Positions 20,990 through 33,413 of a DNA stretch of 64,000 bases are shown here, piece after piece. Under the pieces are notes generated by a model that saw nothing but the letters and a program-made list of their open reading frames with translations, did no database searches and was not told the origin of the DNA. The first letter of the stretch is position 1. Each line of letters starts with the position of its first letter. Source of the stretch: Megaustenia siamemsis (Eukaryota; Mollusca; Gastropoda; Stylommatophora; Ariophantidae). A program made the position numbers and the translations under genes. Where the stretch lies: positions 154,786,554-154,850,553 of the forward strand of contig JAVIAB010000051.1 in assembly GCA_032433765.1 (NCBI GenBank), written 5' to 3'.

Positions 20990-22060
20990 TGAATATATCG
21001 GTGAAGGAGAAACGGAGAAGAGAAGATAAGGTGGAAGAAAGAGAGGAGAAAGAGAAGTAGAAGTAAAAGAGAAAGTAGAAAAAGAAGAAGAAATGGTAGA
21101 AGTAGAAGTAGAGGAATAATAGAAAAGGGGAGGAGAATAACAAAAAAAGAAGAATAAGAGAGGGCAGAAGAGAGGAGAAAGTAGAAGAGGAAGTAGACAA
21201 ATAAAATAAGAAATGGGAAATTAAGAGGAAGAAGTAGAACATGGAGAATAAGAAATTGTGGATGAGAGGAGAAAGTAGAAAATGAAGAGAATAAGAAAGG
21301 GTGGAAGAGAGGAGAAAGTAGAACATGGATAATAAGAAAGAGTGGATAAGAGGAGAAAGTAGAACATGGATAATAAGAAATTGTGGATGAGAGGAGCAAG
21401 TAGAACATGGAGATAAGAAAGGGTGGATGAGAGGAGAAAGTAGAACATGGATAATAAGAAATTGTGGATGAGAGGAGAAAGTAGAACATGGAGAATAAGA
21501 AAGGGTGGATGAGAGGAGAAAGTAGAACATGGAGAATAAGAAAGGGTGGATGAGAGGAGAAAGTAGAACATGGAGAATAAGAAATGGTGGATGAGAGGAG
21601 AAAGTAGAACATGGAGAATAAGAAAGGGTGGATGAGAGGAGAAAGTAGAACATGGAGAATAAGAAATGGTGGATGAGAGGAGAAAGTAGAACATGGAGAA
21701 TAAGAAAGGGTGGATGAGAGGAGAAAGTAGAACATGGAGAATAAGAAAGGGTGGATGAGAGGAGAAAGTAGAACATGGAGAATAAGAAAGGGTGGATGAG
21801 AGGAGAAAGTAGAACATGGAGAATAAGAAATGGTGGATGAGAGGAGAAAGTAGAACATGGAGAATAAGAAAGGGTGGATGAGAGGAGAAAGTAGAACATG
21901 GAGAATAAGAAATGGTGGATGAGAGGAGAAAGTAGAACATGGAGAATAAGAAAGGGTGGATGAGAGGAGAAAGTAGAACATGGAGAATAAGAAATGGTGG
22001 ATGAGAGGAGAAAGTAGAACATGGAGAATAAGAAAGAGTGGGTGAGGAGAGGAAGGATAA
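20990..22060. repeat. purine-rich tract with 41-bp minisatellite
   Basis: From 21000 to 21220 the plus strand is nearly all A and G (AGAAGAAGAAATGGTAGAAG style). From about 21222 to 22045 a 41-bp unit repeats about 20 times (AAGAAAGGGTGGATGAGAGG, AGAAAGTAGAACATGGAGAAT). Variants alternate AAAGGG and AAATGG. Long antisense ORFs (433 and 463 aa, FSMFYFLLSST) follow from the pyrimidine-rich complement. Confidence 0.93.
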
Positions 22061-22500
22061 GAAAAGAATAGCTTGCTATAACTGTTAGCTCCGGGTACAC
22101 ATTGTTGCACACGTTGCTGGGAACGCCAGCCCAATACCAGCTGATAACACCTGATCCCGTGTCTCAGCAGCAACCTCTCCCATACTGTTAGTCCATCTAT
22201 TTCCTTATCCCGATAACAGCACCACAGTCGGGGGCAGAACGAAGACAGCAAATCATTTCTTTCATTCCTGAGAGTTTATTCCTGTTTCACTGCTTACAAT
22301 TTTGGCGCGAAACGTTACAGCTCGTGCCACACTTACCTGGCGATGGACATCTTCAAAAAGACTCAACGATTTGAGAATTTCACAGAAACCTTACAACAAT
22401 GAAAACACTATTTCTTAACGACCACGAATATGAGATGCACATTTCTCCACACTTGAATTCAATGCACATTATGTTCCATTAAAATCTTTAATAATCATCT
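22061..22500. other. no recognisable feature
   Basis: Unique sequence between the purine tract and a LINE-C fragment. No domain or repeat recognised. Confidence 0.4.
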
Positions 22501-23090
22501 TTAAGTGCCGTCTCCGCATCGAAGGTTGGCTACCATGGAGCGCCATTCCGCTCTATCTCTTGCTTTGATGGTGCAAGTTGTCATAGGCTGACTTGTCCAT
22601 CCTTTGATCTTACTCGCCCATGTTAATCTTGGTCCCCCTCTGCCACTTTTACCTTGTATTTTCCTTTCCAAAATTACTTTTAGTAGGCTATTGTGTCTTT
22701 TAACATGCCCTAAAAATCTCACTTGTCTTGTTTGATTTGTATTTAGTAGTTCTCTTTTCATTTTTAGTTGTTTAAGGCTTCATCGTTTGTTTCCTTTTCT
22801 CCCATCCAATTCTTCCTATTCTTCTATAAATCCACATTTCAAAGGCTTCAGTTTTCTGTTCTGTTTTTTTTTGGTCTGATGTCCATGTTTCTGCACCATA
22901 CAAGAATGTTGAGAAGATATAACAATTTGTTATTCTTAGTTTTAGCCCTGGTGATATTTGTTTTGATGTTTATTTTTCATGGCATTGAAATTACTTTTCG
23001 CCATTCCTATACATTTGTTTATTTCAGTTTTACATTTTCCATCAATGGTTATAGTATGTCTGAACTCCTTAATAAATAAGTTGAAAATAT
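22501..23090 (-). mobile_element. LINE-C 3' fragment
   Basis: The minus-strand ORF 22761-22501 encodes RFLGHVKRHNSLLKVILERK, then IQGKSGRGGPRLTW, GWTSQPMTTCTIKARDRAEW and RSMVANLRCGDGT, the end of the LINE-C ORF. Further 5' (22770-23090), in other frames, the antisense of KSNFNAMKN, AETWTSDQKK-like and KCGFIEE is visible. It is 5'-truncated and frameshifted. Compare 36.0-36.6 kb and 47.6-48.2 kb. Confidence 0.85.
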
Positions 23091-23404
23091 TCCTTCTATT
23101 CGATCGCAGCTTTGTGCTGCAGTATCTTTATGTTTTGCACTTCACAGCCCGGTACATCCCTCTTCAGCATCAATTTGCTCGGGAATGCTAACCTAACCTT
23201 TGAAAGTATTTCCTTCTTCACCTACAAGTATGCGATCTATTATCTCCCCTGTCGTGCACACTAAGTGCATTTATTTTTGCCTGCAATTATTTTAAAACAA
23301 ATTGAACGCTTTTGCTATCTCCAATTATTTGTCACAAAACTTGAAGTATTTGTTTATTGCAATTCTCTCTTCTAAAGTCCAATAAAATCTAAGCAAACAA
23401 ACAT
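23091..23404. other. no recognisable feature
   Basis: AT-rich DNA. Nothing recognised. Confidence 0.4.
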
Positions 23405-23655
23405 AGTTATCTTTAAAGCGTTCGTGGCTCAGAAGCAGTACTCAGTTTTACAACCCCGAGGTTCGCGGATCTATTCCCGATGAGTACGGTTTTTTTTCTT
23501 AAGAAATCGCGACTCGTGGGATTACCGTCCTCAGGACCGCGTCTACCGTCAGGAGGGAATGGCAAACCACTGATGTATAATGCCTGGACAATTACACAAG
23601 CAACAAATGCTGGGGTAATAGCAACGTTCTGTAAAGGATTTGCGATTTGCTTTAC
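23405..23655 (+). mobile_element. tRNA-derived SINE of a second type
   Basis: The tRNA-like head GCGTTCGTGGCTCAGAAGCA has an A-box-like GGCTCAG and a B-box-like GGTTCGCGG..ATTCCC. It is followed by a T-run, then CGTCAGGAGGGAATGGCAAA and CCACTGATGTATAAT. The GGGAATGGCAAACCACTG block is a body motif I associate with widespread invertebrate SINEs. No clear TSD. Single copy in this window. Confidence 0.6.
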
Positions 23656-23849
23656 TTAACAGCAGTTACAAACACAACATTAATACTTACGATTAGAGTG
23701 TTTCCCAGGCGCACTGATAATCATATCCACATCAGCGGCAAGATCCACTCACCTGGAAATGGAGAAACGCTCATTATGGACTCTTGAGGGTTTCTTTTGA
23801 GATATCTTCAGTCACAACTAACCTAAACGGATCGGCTAAAAATCCACAA

Positions 23850-24150
23850 CTGGAAAATGGTCCGGTTAAAGTTCCACAACCGAGAGTTTGTCTGGTCAAA
23901 GTTTTACAACCGAGAGTTTATTTTGGTTAAGTTCTACACTAGAAAATTAGACTGGTTAATTGTTCCACAATAGAAAGTTAGACAGGTTAAAAGTTCCACA
24001 ATCGAGAATTAGACTGGTTAAAAGTTCCACAAACGAGAATTAGACTGGTTAAAAGTTCCACAATCGAAAGTTAGACTGGTTAAAAGTTCCACAATCGAGA
24101 ATTAGACTGGTTAAAAGTTCCACAGTTAGACTGGTTAAGGTTCCATATCC
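23850..24150. repeat. 31-bp minisatellite, about 9 copies
   Basis: The unit AGTTCCACAATCGAGAATTA plus GACTGGTTAAA (31 bp) repeats with moderate divergence. Confidence 0.88.
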
Positions 24151-24217
24151 GAATTTATCTGGCTCAATTATACAGGCCTGAGGTAATCGTGTTAATTTCA
24201 TCAAGGATTACCTTGTA

Positions 24218-24420
24218 CAGGGTTCTCAAACTATCCTATACCGTGGACCCAATTACATACGATTTGTAGTTTCTAGACCCCATTACGTACGTTTTGTAGT
24301 TTCCAGACCCCATTACGTACGTTTTGTAGTTTCCAGACCCCATTACGTAAGTTTTGTAGTTTCCGGACCCCATTACGTAAGTTTTGTAGTTGCGGACCCC
24401 CAGTATTGAACGTCAACTCC
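24218..24420 (+). mobile_element. hAT 5' terminus carrying 30-bp subterminal repeats
   Basis: CAGGGTTCTCAAACTATCCT (24219 on) followed by CCGTGGACCC is the form of a hAT 5' terminal inverted repeat (CAGNGGTTCTCAAACT..GGACCC). Directly after it GACCCCATTACGTACGTTTT plus GTAGTTTCCA repeats with a 30-bp period at 24246, 24276, 24306, 24336 and 24366. No transposase or 3' end is visible, so this is a terminal fragment. Confidence 0.65.
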
Positions 24421-24605
24421 AGATCTTTGTGTTTTCATTCATTTTTTCTCCCTTTCCATTTAGCTTACAACTATTGTACTACACTTCAAGTCTTCGCAGA
24501 CTCCATGGTACCTCGGATCCCTGGAGGAAGCCGAGACCACAACTTGAAAATCAACTTTGTTCCGGAGAAATCAAAGGAAATTTGTGAGAAATCACAAACA
24601 TACTG

Positions 24606-26124
24606 ACAAATGTACCAGCTGTTGAAGTTATCCACACATATACCAGTTGTCGAGATAACATCACACATGTATCAGCTGTTGAAATTATCCATACATGCAC
24701 CAGCTGTTGAAATTATCCACACATGTACCAATTGTTGAAGTTACCCACACATGTACCAGCTGTTGAAGTTATCCACACATGTACCAGCTGTTGAAGTTAC
24801 CCACACATGTACTAGCTGTTGAAATTACCTACACATGTACCAGTTGTTGAAGTTACCCACACATGTACCAGTTGTTGAAGTTACCCACACATGTACCAGT
24901 TGTTGAAGTTATCCACACATATACCAGTTGTCGAGATAACATCACACATGTATCAGCTGTTGAAATTATCCATACATGTACCAGCTGTTGAAGTTACCCA
25001 CACATGTACCAGCTGTTGAAGTTAGCCACACATGTACTAGCTGTTGAAATTACCTACACATGTACCAGTTGTTGAAGTTACCCACACATGTACCAGTTGT
25101 TGAAGTTACCCACACATGTGCCAGTTGTTGAAGTTACCCACACATGTACCAGTTGTTGAAGTTACCCACACATGTACCAGTTGTTGAAGTTACCCACACA
25201 TCTACCAGTTGTTGAAGTTACCAACACATGTACCAGTTGTTGAAGTTACCCACACATCTACCAGTTGTTGAAGTTACCCACACATGTACCATTTGTTGAA
25301 GTTACACCACACATGTACTATTTGTTAAAGTTACCCACACATGCACCAGTTGTTGAAGTTACCCACACATGTACCAGTTGTTAAAGTTACCCACACATGT
25401 ACTAGTTGTTCAAGTTACCCACACATGTACCAGTTGTTGAAGTTACCCACACATCTACCAGTTTTTGAAGTTACCCACACATGTACCAGTTTTGAAGTTA
25501 CACCACACATGTACCAGTTGTTGAAGTTACCCACACATGTATCATTTGTTGAAGTTACCCACACATGTTCCATTTGTTGAAGTTACCCACACATGTACCA
25601 TTTGTTGAAATTACACCACACATGTACCAGTTGTTGAAGTTACCCACACATGTACCAGTTGCTGAAGTTACCCACACGTGTACCAGTTGTTGAATTTGCA
25701 CCACACATGTACCATTTGTTGAAGTTACACCACACATGTACCAGTTGTTGAAGTTACCCACACATGTACCAGTTGTTGAAGTTACACCACACATGCACCA
25801 TTTGTTGAAGTTACACAACACATGTACCAGCTGTTGAAGTTACACCACACATGTACCAGTTGTAGAAGTTACACCCCACATGTACCAGCTGTTGAAGTTA
25901 CACCACACATGTACCAGCTGTTGAAGTTACACAACACATGTACTAGCTGTTGAAGTTACCCACACATGTACCAGTTTTTTTAAGTTACCCACACATGTAC
26001 CAGTTGTTGAAGTTACACAACACATGTACCATTTGTTGAGGTTACCAACAAATGCACCAGTTGTTGAAGTTACACAACACATGTACCAGTGTTGAAGTTA
26101 CACCACACATGTACCAGCTGTTGA
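24606..26124. repeat. 28-bp minisatellite, about 54 copies
   Basis: The unit ACCCACACATGTACCAGTTG plus TTGAAGTT (28 bp) runs for about 1.5 kb. Variants: CAGCTG/CAGTTG, ACACCACACATG/ACCCACACATG, and ATTTGTTG in the distal part. A block with TCGAGATAACATCAC is repeated at 24650 and 24930, suggesting a higher-order duplication of about 280 bp. Confidence 0.93.
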
Positions 26125-26504
26125 TGGGCAATTATCAAATTTAACGTAAATTTTTTGCACACACAGAGCAGGTGTGATGTGAGCACTACCGATCAATCAG
26201 CTGACCAGCCGCACAAAAATCGATACCATTGACCAGAACTATCGATTTATTTCACAAATAAGCTTAGATCTCAATAAGATCAAGAGTTTCTCAACATAAA
26301 AAAAAAATGTCCATTAATTCATTACAACTAAAAATGTTACATCTTGCCAAAGAAGGTCAAACAATAGAAGTGGTTACAGAACACTACTACCAAACACATA
26401 TGATGATTATTGACCTTCAAGAAAGTTTAGTAAAGTGATGACCAACAGGTCGACGAGGGGCGAGTTATAGCCAAGGTCAGGATTAGAGGACCAAACTTAA
26501 GAGT
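26125..26504. other. no recognisable feature
   Basis: Unique AT-rich DNA between two arrays. Confidence 0.4.
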
Positions 26505-26822
26505 ATCATCAAAATTACATGATGTGATTTAGTCATATATATAGAATGAAAAAAATACATGATGTTATTTAGTCATATATATAAAATGTAAAAATTACAT
26601 GATGTGATTTAGTCATATATATAAAATGTAAAAATTACATGATGTGATTTAGTCATATATATAAAATGTAAAAATTACATGATGTGATTTAGTCATAGAT
26701 ATAAAATGTAAAAATTACATGATGTGATTTAGTCATATATATAAAATGTAAAAAATACATTATGTGATTTAGTCATATACATAAAATATAAAAATTACAT
26801 GATGTGATTTAGTCATATATAT
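26505..26822. repeat. 40-bp minisatellite, 8 copies
   Basis: TACATGATGTGATTTAGTCA plus TATATATAAAATGTAAAAAT repeats every 40 bp (GATGTGATTT at 26521, 26561 and so on). Confidence 0.92.
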
Positions 26823-26940
26823 TTATAAATAATACTTGCACTTTGACGACATATTTTATCTTTTGTAACAAGTCATTTTCATCACCAGTCAGATAAAAAC
26901 GATGCAGGAAAACACAAATGAATATTATCATTAACAGTCT

Positions 26941-28440
26941 GCAAAATTGGGCTTGAAATAAATCATGAAAAGACTAAAGTCATGAAAAGCTTAATTACAA
27001 CAGATGACAGAATATACATGGAAAACAAACCAGTGGAAGAGATTGATCACTTTGCCTATCTTGGAAGTCACATTGATCGAGAAGGGGATCCAAGCAAAGA
27101 AATTAGAATCAGAATAGCTAAAGCAGCATTGTCTTTCAGAAGCCTTGAAAAATTGTGGAAATCAAAACTCATCAGCACAAACACAAAACTTTGGCTATTC
27201 AAATCAAATGTACTATCAACCCTTATGTATGCGTGTGAACGCTGGAAAACAACAAGAGATATAGAAACAAAGTTGAACGCATTTGAAAATAAATGTCTAA
27301 GGAAAATACTTGGCATAGTGTGGAACGAATTCAAAACAAACGAGGAAATTAGAGAAATAGCCAATCAACCTGCAAGAACATATCAACAGGCTAAACACTT
27401 GTACACAATACAACATGAAGATCAACATAAAACCGAAGTAATGGCAATAGCGAGAAAGAAAGAAAAACTAAACATCATAATAGATAATACACCTCTGAAG
27501 CAAGTAGACAATTTTAAATATCTGGGTAGCACGTTAACACAAGACAATAACCAAGAGACAGAGATAGATATAAGGTGTAACAAAGCATGCCAAGTTATAG
27601 GCCTAAGTATCAACACTATTGAAAAACAAAGCAATAACTATGGAAGCAAAAAGGGCAATATACAAATCAATTTTTCTACTAACTCTGTGCTATCAGTGCC
27701 AGAATTGAACGCTGGACTCTAGAACAATAAGAAAGATAACGACCACCGAAATGAAATGTGTCAGAAGAATGACAGGAAACAGTTTAAGTGACAGAGTAAG
27801 AAACACCGACCTGAGGAAGAAACTCGAAATTGAACCAGTCATCGAATACATAAAGAAACAACAGATAAATTGGTTCGGCCACATAACAAGACAAAAAGAA
27901 CTAACAATGTCCCAAAGAGCCATAAACAAACGCTACGAAAATGCCAGATTAAGAGGAAGACCGAGAAAGAGATGGATAAAGGGAATACTAGAATCACTAA
28001 GAGGGATAACACCAGAAGAGGCCAACAGAAGAGCAAAGAATCGCAGATTGTATCTCCCCTCGACGCCAACGGCAATGGAGGAAGGATAGAAGAAGAACCA
28101 CTAATATCTTTAGCAATCAAGAAAAGACGATGGTCATATATTGGACATGTGATGAGATAATAACCGAATAGCAAAGCAAGCCCTCATGTAAGAAACAACA
28201 GGTAAGAGGAAAAGAGGCCGACCCAGAGAGACACTGAGAAGAACATTGATCAGAGAGGCAAGAGCAGCAGTAATCGGCTCCCTCAAAGAGATAGAGTTGC
28301 TTGCACAGAACAGAGGCAAATCGAGATTTGATAAAAGATCTTTACAAGGATTGAAAACTGCTAGAATAAAAATGTAGATAAGAGAAAGGGTATCTGAGTC
28401 ATAGCCCTATGGGCCGGCTACGGCTCGAAAAGTCAAAAAT
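26941..28440 (+). mobile_element. LINE-A 3' part, split by a second LINE
   Basis: From 26943 the plus strand matches the RT thumb and C-terminus of the long LINE-A ORF at 61.6-62.3 kb: KIGLEINHEKTKVMKSLITT, then YMENKPVEEIDHFAYLGSHI, RSLEKLWKSKLISTNTK and LRKILGI. The match breaks after REIANQP at 27370 and resumes at 28096 with LISLAIKKRRWSYIGHVMR, the 3' UTR (CCCTATGGGCCGGCTACGG) and the end CTCGAAAAGTC near 28437. It carries an in-frame stop after GHVMR and other changes, so it is a dead copy. Confidence 0.9.
27371..28095 (+). mobile_element. LINE-B 3' fragment nested in LINE-A
   Basis: 725 bp absent from the LINE-A copy at 61.8 kb. It encodes a different RT C-terminus: PLKQVDNFKYLGSTLTQDNN, TEIDIRCNKACQVI, then (shifted frame, 27751-28089) EMKCVRRMTGNSLSDRVRNT, EPVIEYIKKQQINWFGHITR, RLRGRPRKRWIKGI and STPTAMEEG, ending in GAA repeats. 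AACC flanks it on both sides (27367-27370 and 28096-28099) and occurs once in the uninterrupted 61-kb copy, so a 4-bp TSD is likely. Confidence 0.85.
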
Positions 28441-29138
28441 AGAGATAGAACAAGATAAGCAATTATTTATTTCAAAATGATCATATTTTTTAACCGACCT
28501 GAGCTTTGTTGTTTATTTATAGATATTGAATATAATAGTTTCTACGGGCACTACAAGGACCAAGAAAAATATACTAGCGGGCCGGATGTGCTCCACAGGT
28601 CGCCATTTGGTTATCAGTCGTTTAGTACACCATTAAATAAAGCCAGATTTCGCATATTGATATGCATCAACTATAGTTCGTTCAGAAATTCGTGCCCACA
28701 TAGTTTATTAATTATCACGGAAACTGTTTGATGAATTTCTGTAATTCTTTATCGTGAAATCTTATTTTTCCACCGACCTTCAGTCTGATTTGTTGCCTTA
28801 CTCCCATGCATTTGGGAAAGACGTTTGCTTATCTGAGGTATATAAAAATATGATTTTCTTGCTTGTCCTAAATTTTAGAATTTTACAATACCCACATTTG
28901 TTGTAATCAACTCACCAATTAAAAAGGAAAATTTCACGTGCACACCACAAAATATTAGCACCGTTTCGCACTCTTAACTTGTAAGACGCACGCCACTCCG
29001 AGGTTTTTTTTTTTTTTTGTAATTTCATTTCCGCTGTTTCTTGTTAAATTGGCCCAGAGGCGTATTTTGACAAAATATTTACTATTAACGAATATCCCTG
29101 TATGTGTGATAATTTGTAAGCTGTTGTGAAGTGACTAC

Positions 29139-30393
29139 TTGATTTTTAAAAACATGAAGAGTTTAAAGTGTAAATTCATCACTATACGAAAGGTAACAGT
29201 GTTATTGTGCATGCACTTTTGCAGGGAATCTAAAAGGGGCAGGTTATATTACGATATCAAAAAAGCAGAAAATAGAACACGGGCAGCTCTAAATATAGAC
29301 AGAAAGTCTTTCAATCGATAGATAGGACAGGGCTTTGACTCTAAAGAGGCAACGGGCAAAGCAAGGAAGAAAAATTAAAGTTGATGATTTTGACAAAGAT
29401 GTTATTAGACGTGAAATGTTGAAAATGTTTGAATCGAATCAACTTGTTACACTGCGCAAACTTAAAGTTCGACTACAATTAGAATGTGATATTGACATCT
29501 CAACAACGACTCTTTGGAAGATCGTAAGAGGCGTTGGTTTCACTTTTCGAAAATCTGCTTGTGGTAGAAATATTTTTTGTGAAAAACCACACCTGATAGC
29601 TGCCCGGAGCAAATACCTGAGGCAGATCTGTAAGCGACGAATGGGAAGCTACGATATAGTATATTTGAATGAAACGTGGGTCAATACTCATCATATATAT
29701 GAGAAAGAATGGCACTCATTTGACAGAGAAAATAAAAGAAGCATTCCCAGCAGCAAACGGCAGCGCATTATATTGGTACATGCTGGCAGTAGAGAGAATG
29801 GTCTTGATAATGACACACAACTTATGTTTCAATCAAAGTCTACAGACTAAAGGGACTACCACACTGAAATGAATGGACGAATTTTCAGAGACTGGATAGA
29901 GAACACTCTGCTCCCCATTCTGGATAGACCTTCATGTCTTGTAATGGACAATGCATCCTATCATAATGTGGTAGCACTAGAGAACACTCTACTCCCCATT
30001 CTGGATAGACCTTCATGTCTTGTAATGGACAATGCATCCTATCATAATGCGGTAACACTGGAGGACAAAGTTCCTAATTCGTCAAGCACAAAAGATCAAA
30101 TCATCACATGGCTTAGAAAAGAAAATGTTTCCTTTCAAAACACCCAGTTAAAACCAGTGTTGTTGCAACTTGTTAGACAAACTAAGAAGACAAAGTTATA
30201 TCAAATTGATAAAATAATTGCAAAGTATGGCCACACATCTCTTCGCACCCCACCTTATTATTCGCACCTCAACCCAATAGAACTTGTGTGGGCCAAAGTA
30301 AAAGGGCAAGTTACTGTGCAGAACACGACGTTTAAAATTTGTGATGCTAAAGAATTGACGCGTGATACCCTCTCAACGATAGACATTGAATAC
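29139..30393 (+). pseudogene. IS630/Tc1-type DDE transposase, broken
   Basis: An N-terminal segment (29139-29321) includes DIKKAENRTRAALNIDRKSF. A shifted frame from 29335 gives KVDDFDKDVIRREMLKMFES, a second helix-rich DNA-binding stretch (STTTLWKIVRGVGFTFRKS), then the DDE domain: VYLNETWVN, QRIILVHAGS, VMDNASYHN and PPYYSHLNPIELVWAKVKG. The first catalytic Asp (expected YLDETW) is Asn (codon 29668-29670); the opposite copy retains Asp. Second Asp to Glu are separated by 83 residues by my count, close to the DD82E class I recall as Sailor. Defects: a frameshift near 29322, an in-frame stop at 29848-29850, and an 81-bp tandem duplication (29899-29979, 29980-30060) that doubles the MDNASYHN region. 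Confidence 0.88.
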
Positions 30394-33300
30394 TAAATGA
30401 CATCGTAATGGACATTCCACCCAGAATGCACACAGCAATATACGCAGATGATCTGGCGTTATGGGCTCGCGATGAAAGTATGTTGGTGGCTGGACCCAGG
30501 ATGCAAGATGCCCTGGGTGAACTTGAAAAATGGACGAACACCTGGTTCTTACCAATCAACGAAAAAAAACTACATATACAGTTTTCAGCCTATCAAGAAA
30601 CACACTCTCTGCAAACTTGAAGATAAAAGACCATACACTCCCTATTGACCAAAACCCAACATATCTTGACGTCACCATGAATCGCAGAATGACTAAGAAA
30701 AATCAGATAGACAGAGCAAGGAAAAAAGCCAGAAAATGAACAAATATTATGAAGAAATTGACAGGAACGGACTGGGGGGCAGACAGCAATATTTTGAAAA
30801 GACTATACCTAGGAAGAGTCAGACCAGTTCTAGAGTATGGAGTCACAGCCTGGGCTATGGCTTCCAAATCATACCTTAGCAAAATTAACTGAACACAGAA
30901 CCAAGATGCCCGTATCATCACTGGTGCTATGAAATCTACACCTATCAAAACTCTAGAAACAGTAACAGGTTTACAACCCTTAGATGACAGACGGGTCACT
31001 AAAGTATTGCAACAAGCGGAGAAATATAGAAGGCTCTTTAGCCACCCCATGCACCAAAGAATAACTGGTTCCGGAATGGTACGACTAAAGAGGAGCAACT
31101 TCGATGCAATTGCCAATGAACTAACTACTGGAGACCCAGTACTTTCCCAAACAATGTCGAAACCCTTGGGCCCATCTGATATGTCTCATGGAAAACATAA
31201 AATAACAGAACTTTAGGAAAACATAACAGGAATCATAAAAAAGGCACCCAATCAGACACAGAAAGAAAACAAGTAGCAGAAAAAACACATACACAATACC
31301 TACCCACAGGACTCTTGGTCCCACAAATGTTATAGAGTGAGCTAATGGAAACATAGGGGCAGGTAACTCAGTTGTTACATGCTTCTCAATAGACTATAGC
31401 AGTAACAAATAGTGGCGACCAGTAGTAATTAGTTTAAAGTTAAGGAATGGAAATTTTCAAGAATGACAAGTTGTAGAGACGAAGTTAAGGGAGTACAAGT
31501 TTATAGTGGGTGCTGGACACACAGAGGTGAGGAAGGTAAAGTAGAATTATGCAGAGGGTTTAGGTCCATGGAATTTTCCACGCAGCAGGTTGTGGAAATT
31601 AGAAGATAACGCAGTGTTTGTAGGGGTAGGGACCTCAGACATAACAAGGACACCCACCAAGCCAAGGTAGGAAGGTCCAGAATTATCCTGGACATAATAG
31701 TTAATGGAAATTTCCACGATTTGCACAACAACAGGTTGTTGTGGAATTGACCATTGACGCATGACTAGCGCATGCATTGACCCCATGACTTTGGTCGTAT
31801 GATAAATGAGTGGTCATCTAACAAATGGGTCATGGAGATTAACGAAAACAATGTGTTTTCATCAAACCAGGAGATAGTTCAGGTGTCGGTCACAGAATGG
31901 TGAGCAGCGACCAACTCAAGTGACCAGAAGAGCGCAAATTGTCACTTGGCAACAGTTTTGATTGACTGCTGAACTGTAGACGAAGAGAGTGGTTGGAGTA
32001 TTTAAACTTCAAAACTATAAGTTTGAGACAGTCAGGGTTAAATTAGTCAGAGATGCATTAGTCAGGAATAGAAAGTCAACAGTTCGAGTTAGTTAGTCAG
32101 GAAGGAGAATTAGACGGTTAGTATAGTCAGGACAGTTAGAAAGTTAAGATTAGAAAGTGAATCCAGTTAGTTCGGAAGTTAGAATCTCCAAGTTGTAGTT
32201 CAAGTTAGTTGAGAAGTTATTAATATAAGTTGATAGTGAGTAGGAGTATAGCAATGAGAATATGAACAGTAGTGTCGGGAAGTGTTTTAAGAGTATTTCA
32301 AGCTGTTTCACATTCCTCATGAACGTAAGTTGAATAATGTTGTATGCAAAATATGCACTTGGGACGGACCATAGTCATCGGCGGTAGCCTCAGAGGAGTC
32401 CCGAATTAATTAACATTAATTTAAGATAAGTGCATCCACAACTAGTCGATCATTGTACCTAGAATTATCAATAAACTTGATTATCATTATGTATCCAGAG
32501 AAAGAGTCTGTCCTGAATTACCTGTTGTGATCAACTAAAAATAAATGTGATGTACTGTCAAGTTATAATATAATATCAATAACAAGAAACAATAAATTAC
32601 TATTACACATATACACAGATGGCTCTGCTACAAATGCCACCAGAAATGGAGGGGGAGGTGTGTTCTTGACGCTGAATAATCAGGACGAGATCACCAAGTT
32701 AATAGCTACTGGAAAATTCTCAAACAACTTTAAAGCAGAAACTGAGACCATCAGATGCTGCAACACCGACTACTTAACACAAAAATAAAATGCACAATAA
32801 ATTTGTGATTCTGACTGATGCACTGTCACTACTATCAGCTCTAAAAAGTCCCAAGAACAATGAACTAGATGACTTGAGAACAACCCTGGACCAACTATGC
32901 AATAACTTCCAGAGAGTAGTCATTCAGTAGATACCATCATACTGTACTATACACGGGAACGAACGCGCAGACAAATTAGCTGAAGAGGGAGGGAGATTAC
33001 CACAAGAGAACCATCCGCTCAGTTATGATGAAGCCAAATACATCCTCAAAGGTCAGTTCCATGAAAAATGGAAACGAGAACACCCAAAGCATAACGAGAG
33101 TGACGGATACCACCAACTATCAAGGAGGGATAAAGTCATCATACTTCGCCTACGCACTGGCCACAATAGAATGAGATATCACATGTTCACCAAATTCAAA
33201 ATAGGTACAACCAGCCTATGCCACTGTACACTGGACAATATGACTTCAAAACATGTTCTATAGGATTGCCCCCAGTACACGGGCCTGAGAAGAGCAATGT

Positions 33301-33413
33301 GGTCCACGCCCACCTCCCTGGAAGAAAAACTATATGGGGCAATCGATTCGCTTAAACAGACAGCTGCCTTCATGAGAGAGTCTGGAATCCTACTCTCATT
33401 GAGTCTTGATCGC

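Noticed and set aside
20811..22251. 433- and 463-residue antisense ORFs
   Set aside because: Complement of a purine-rich 41-bp array; composition (Ser, Leu, Phe, Pro) follows from the pyrimidine strand.
24606..26124. Regular 28-bp repeats resembling a CRISPR array
   Set aside because: Units are directly tandem with no unique spacers, and the sequence is eukaryotic. The same applies to the other arrays.
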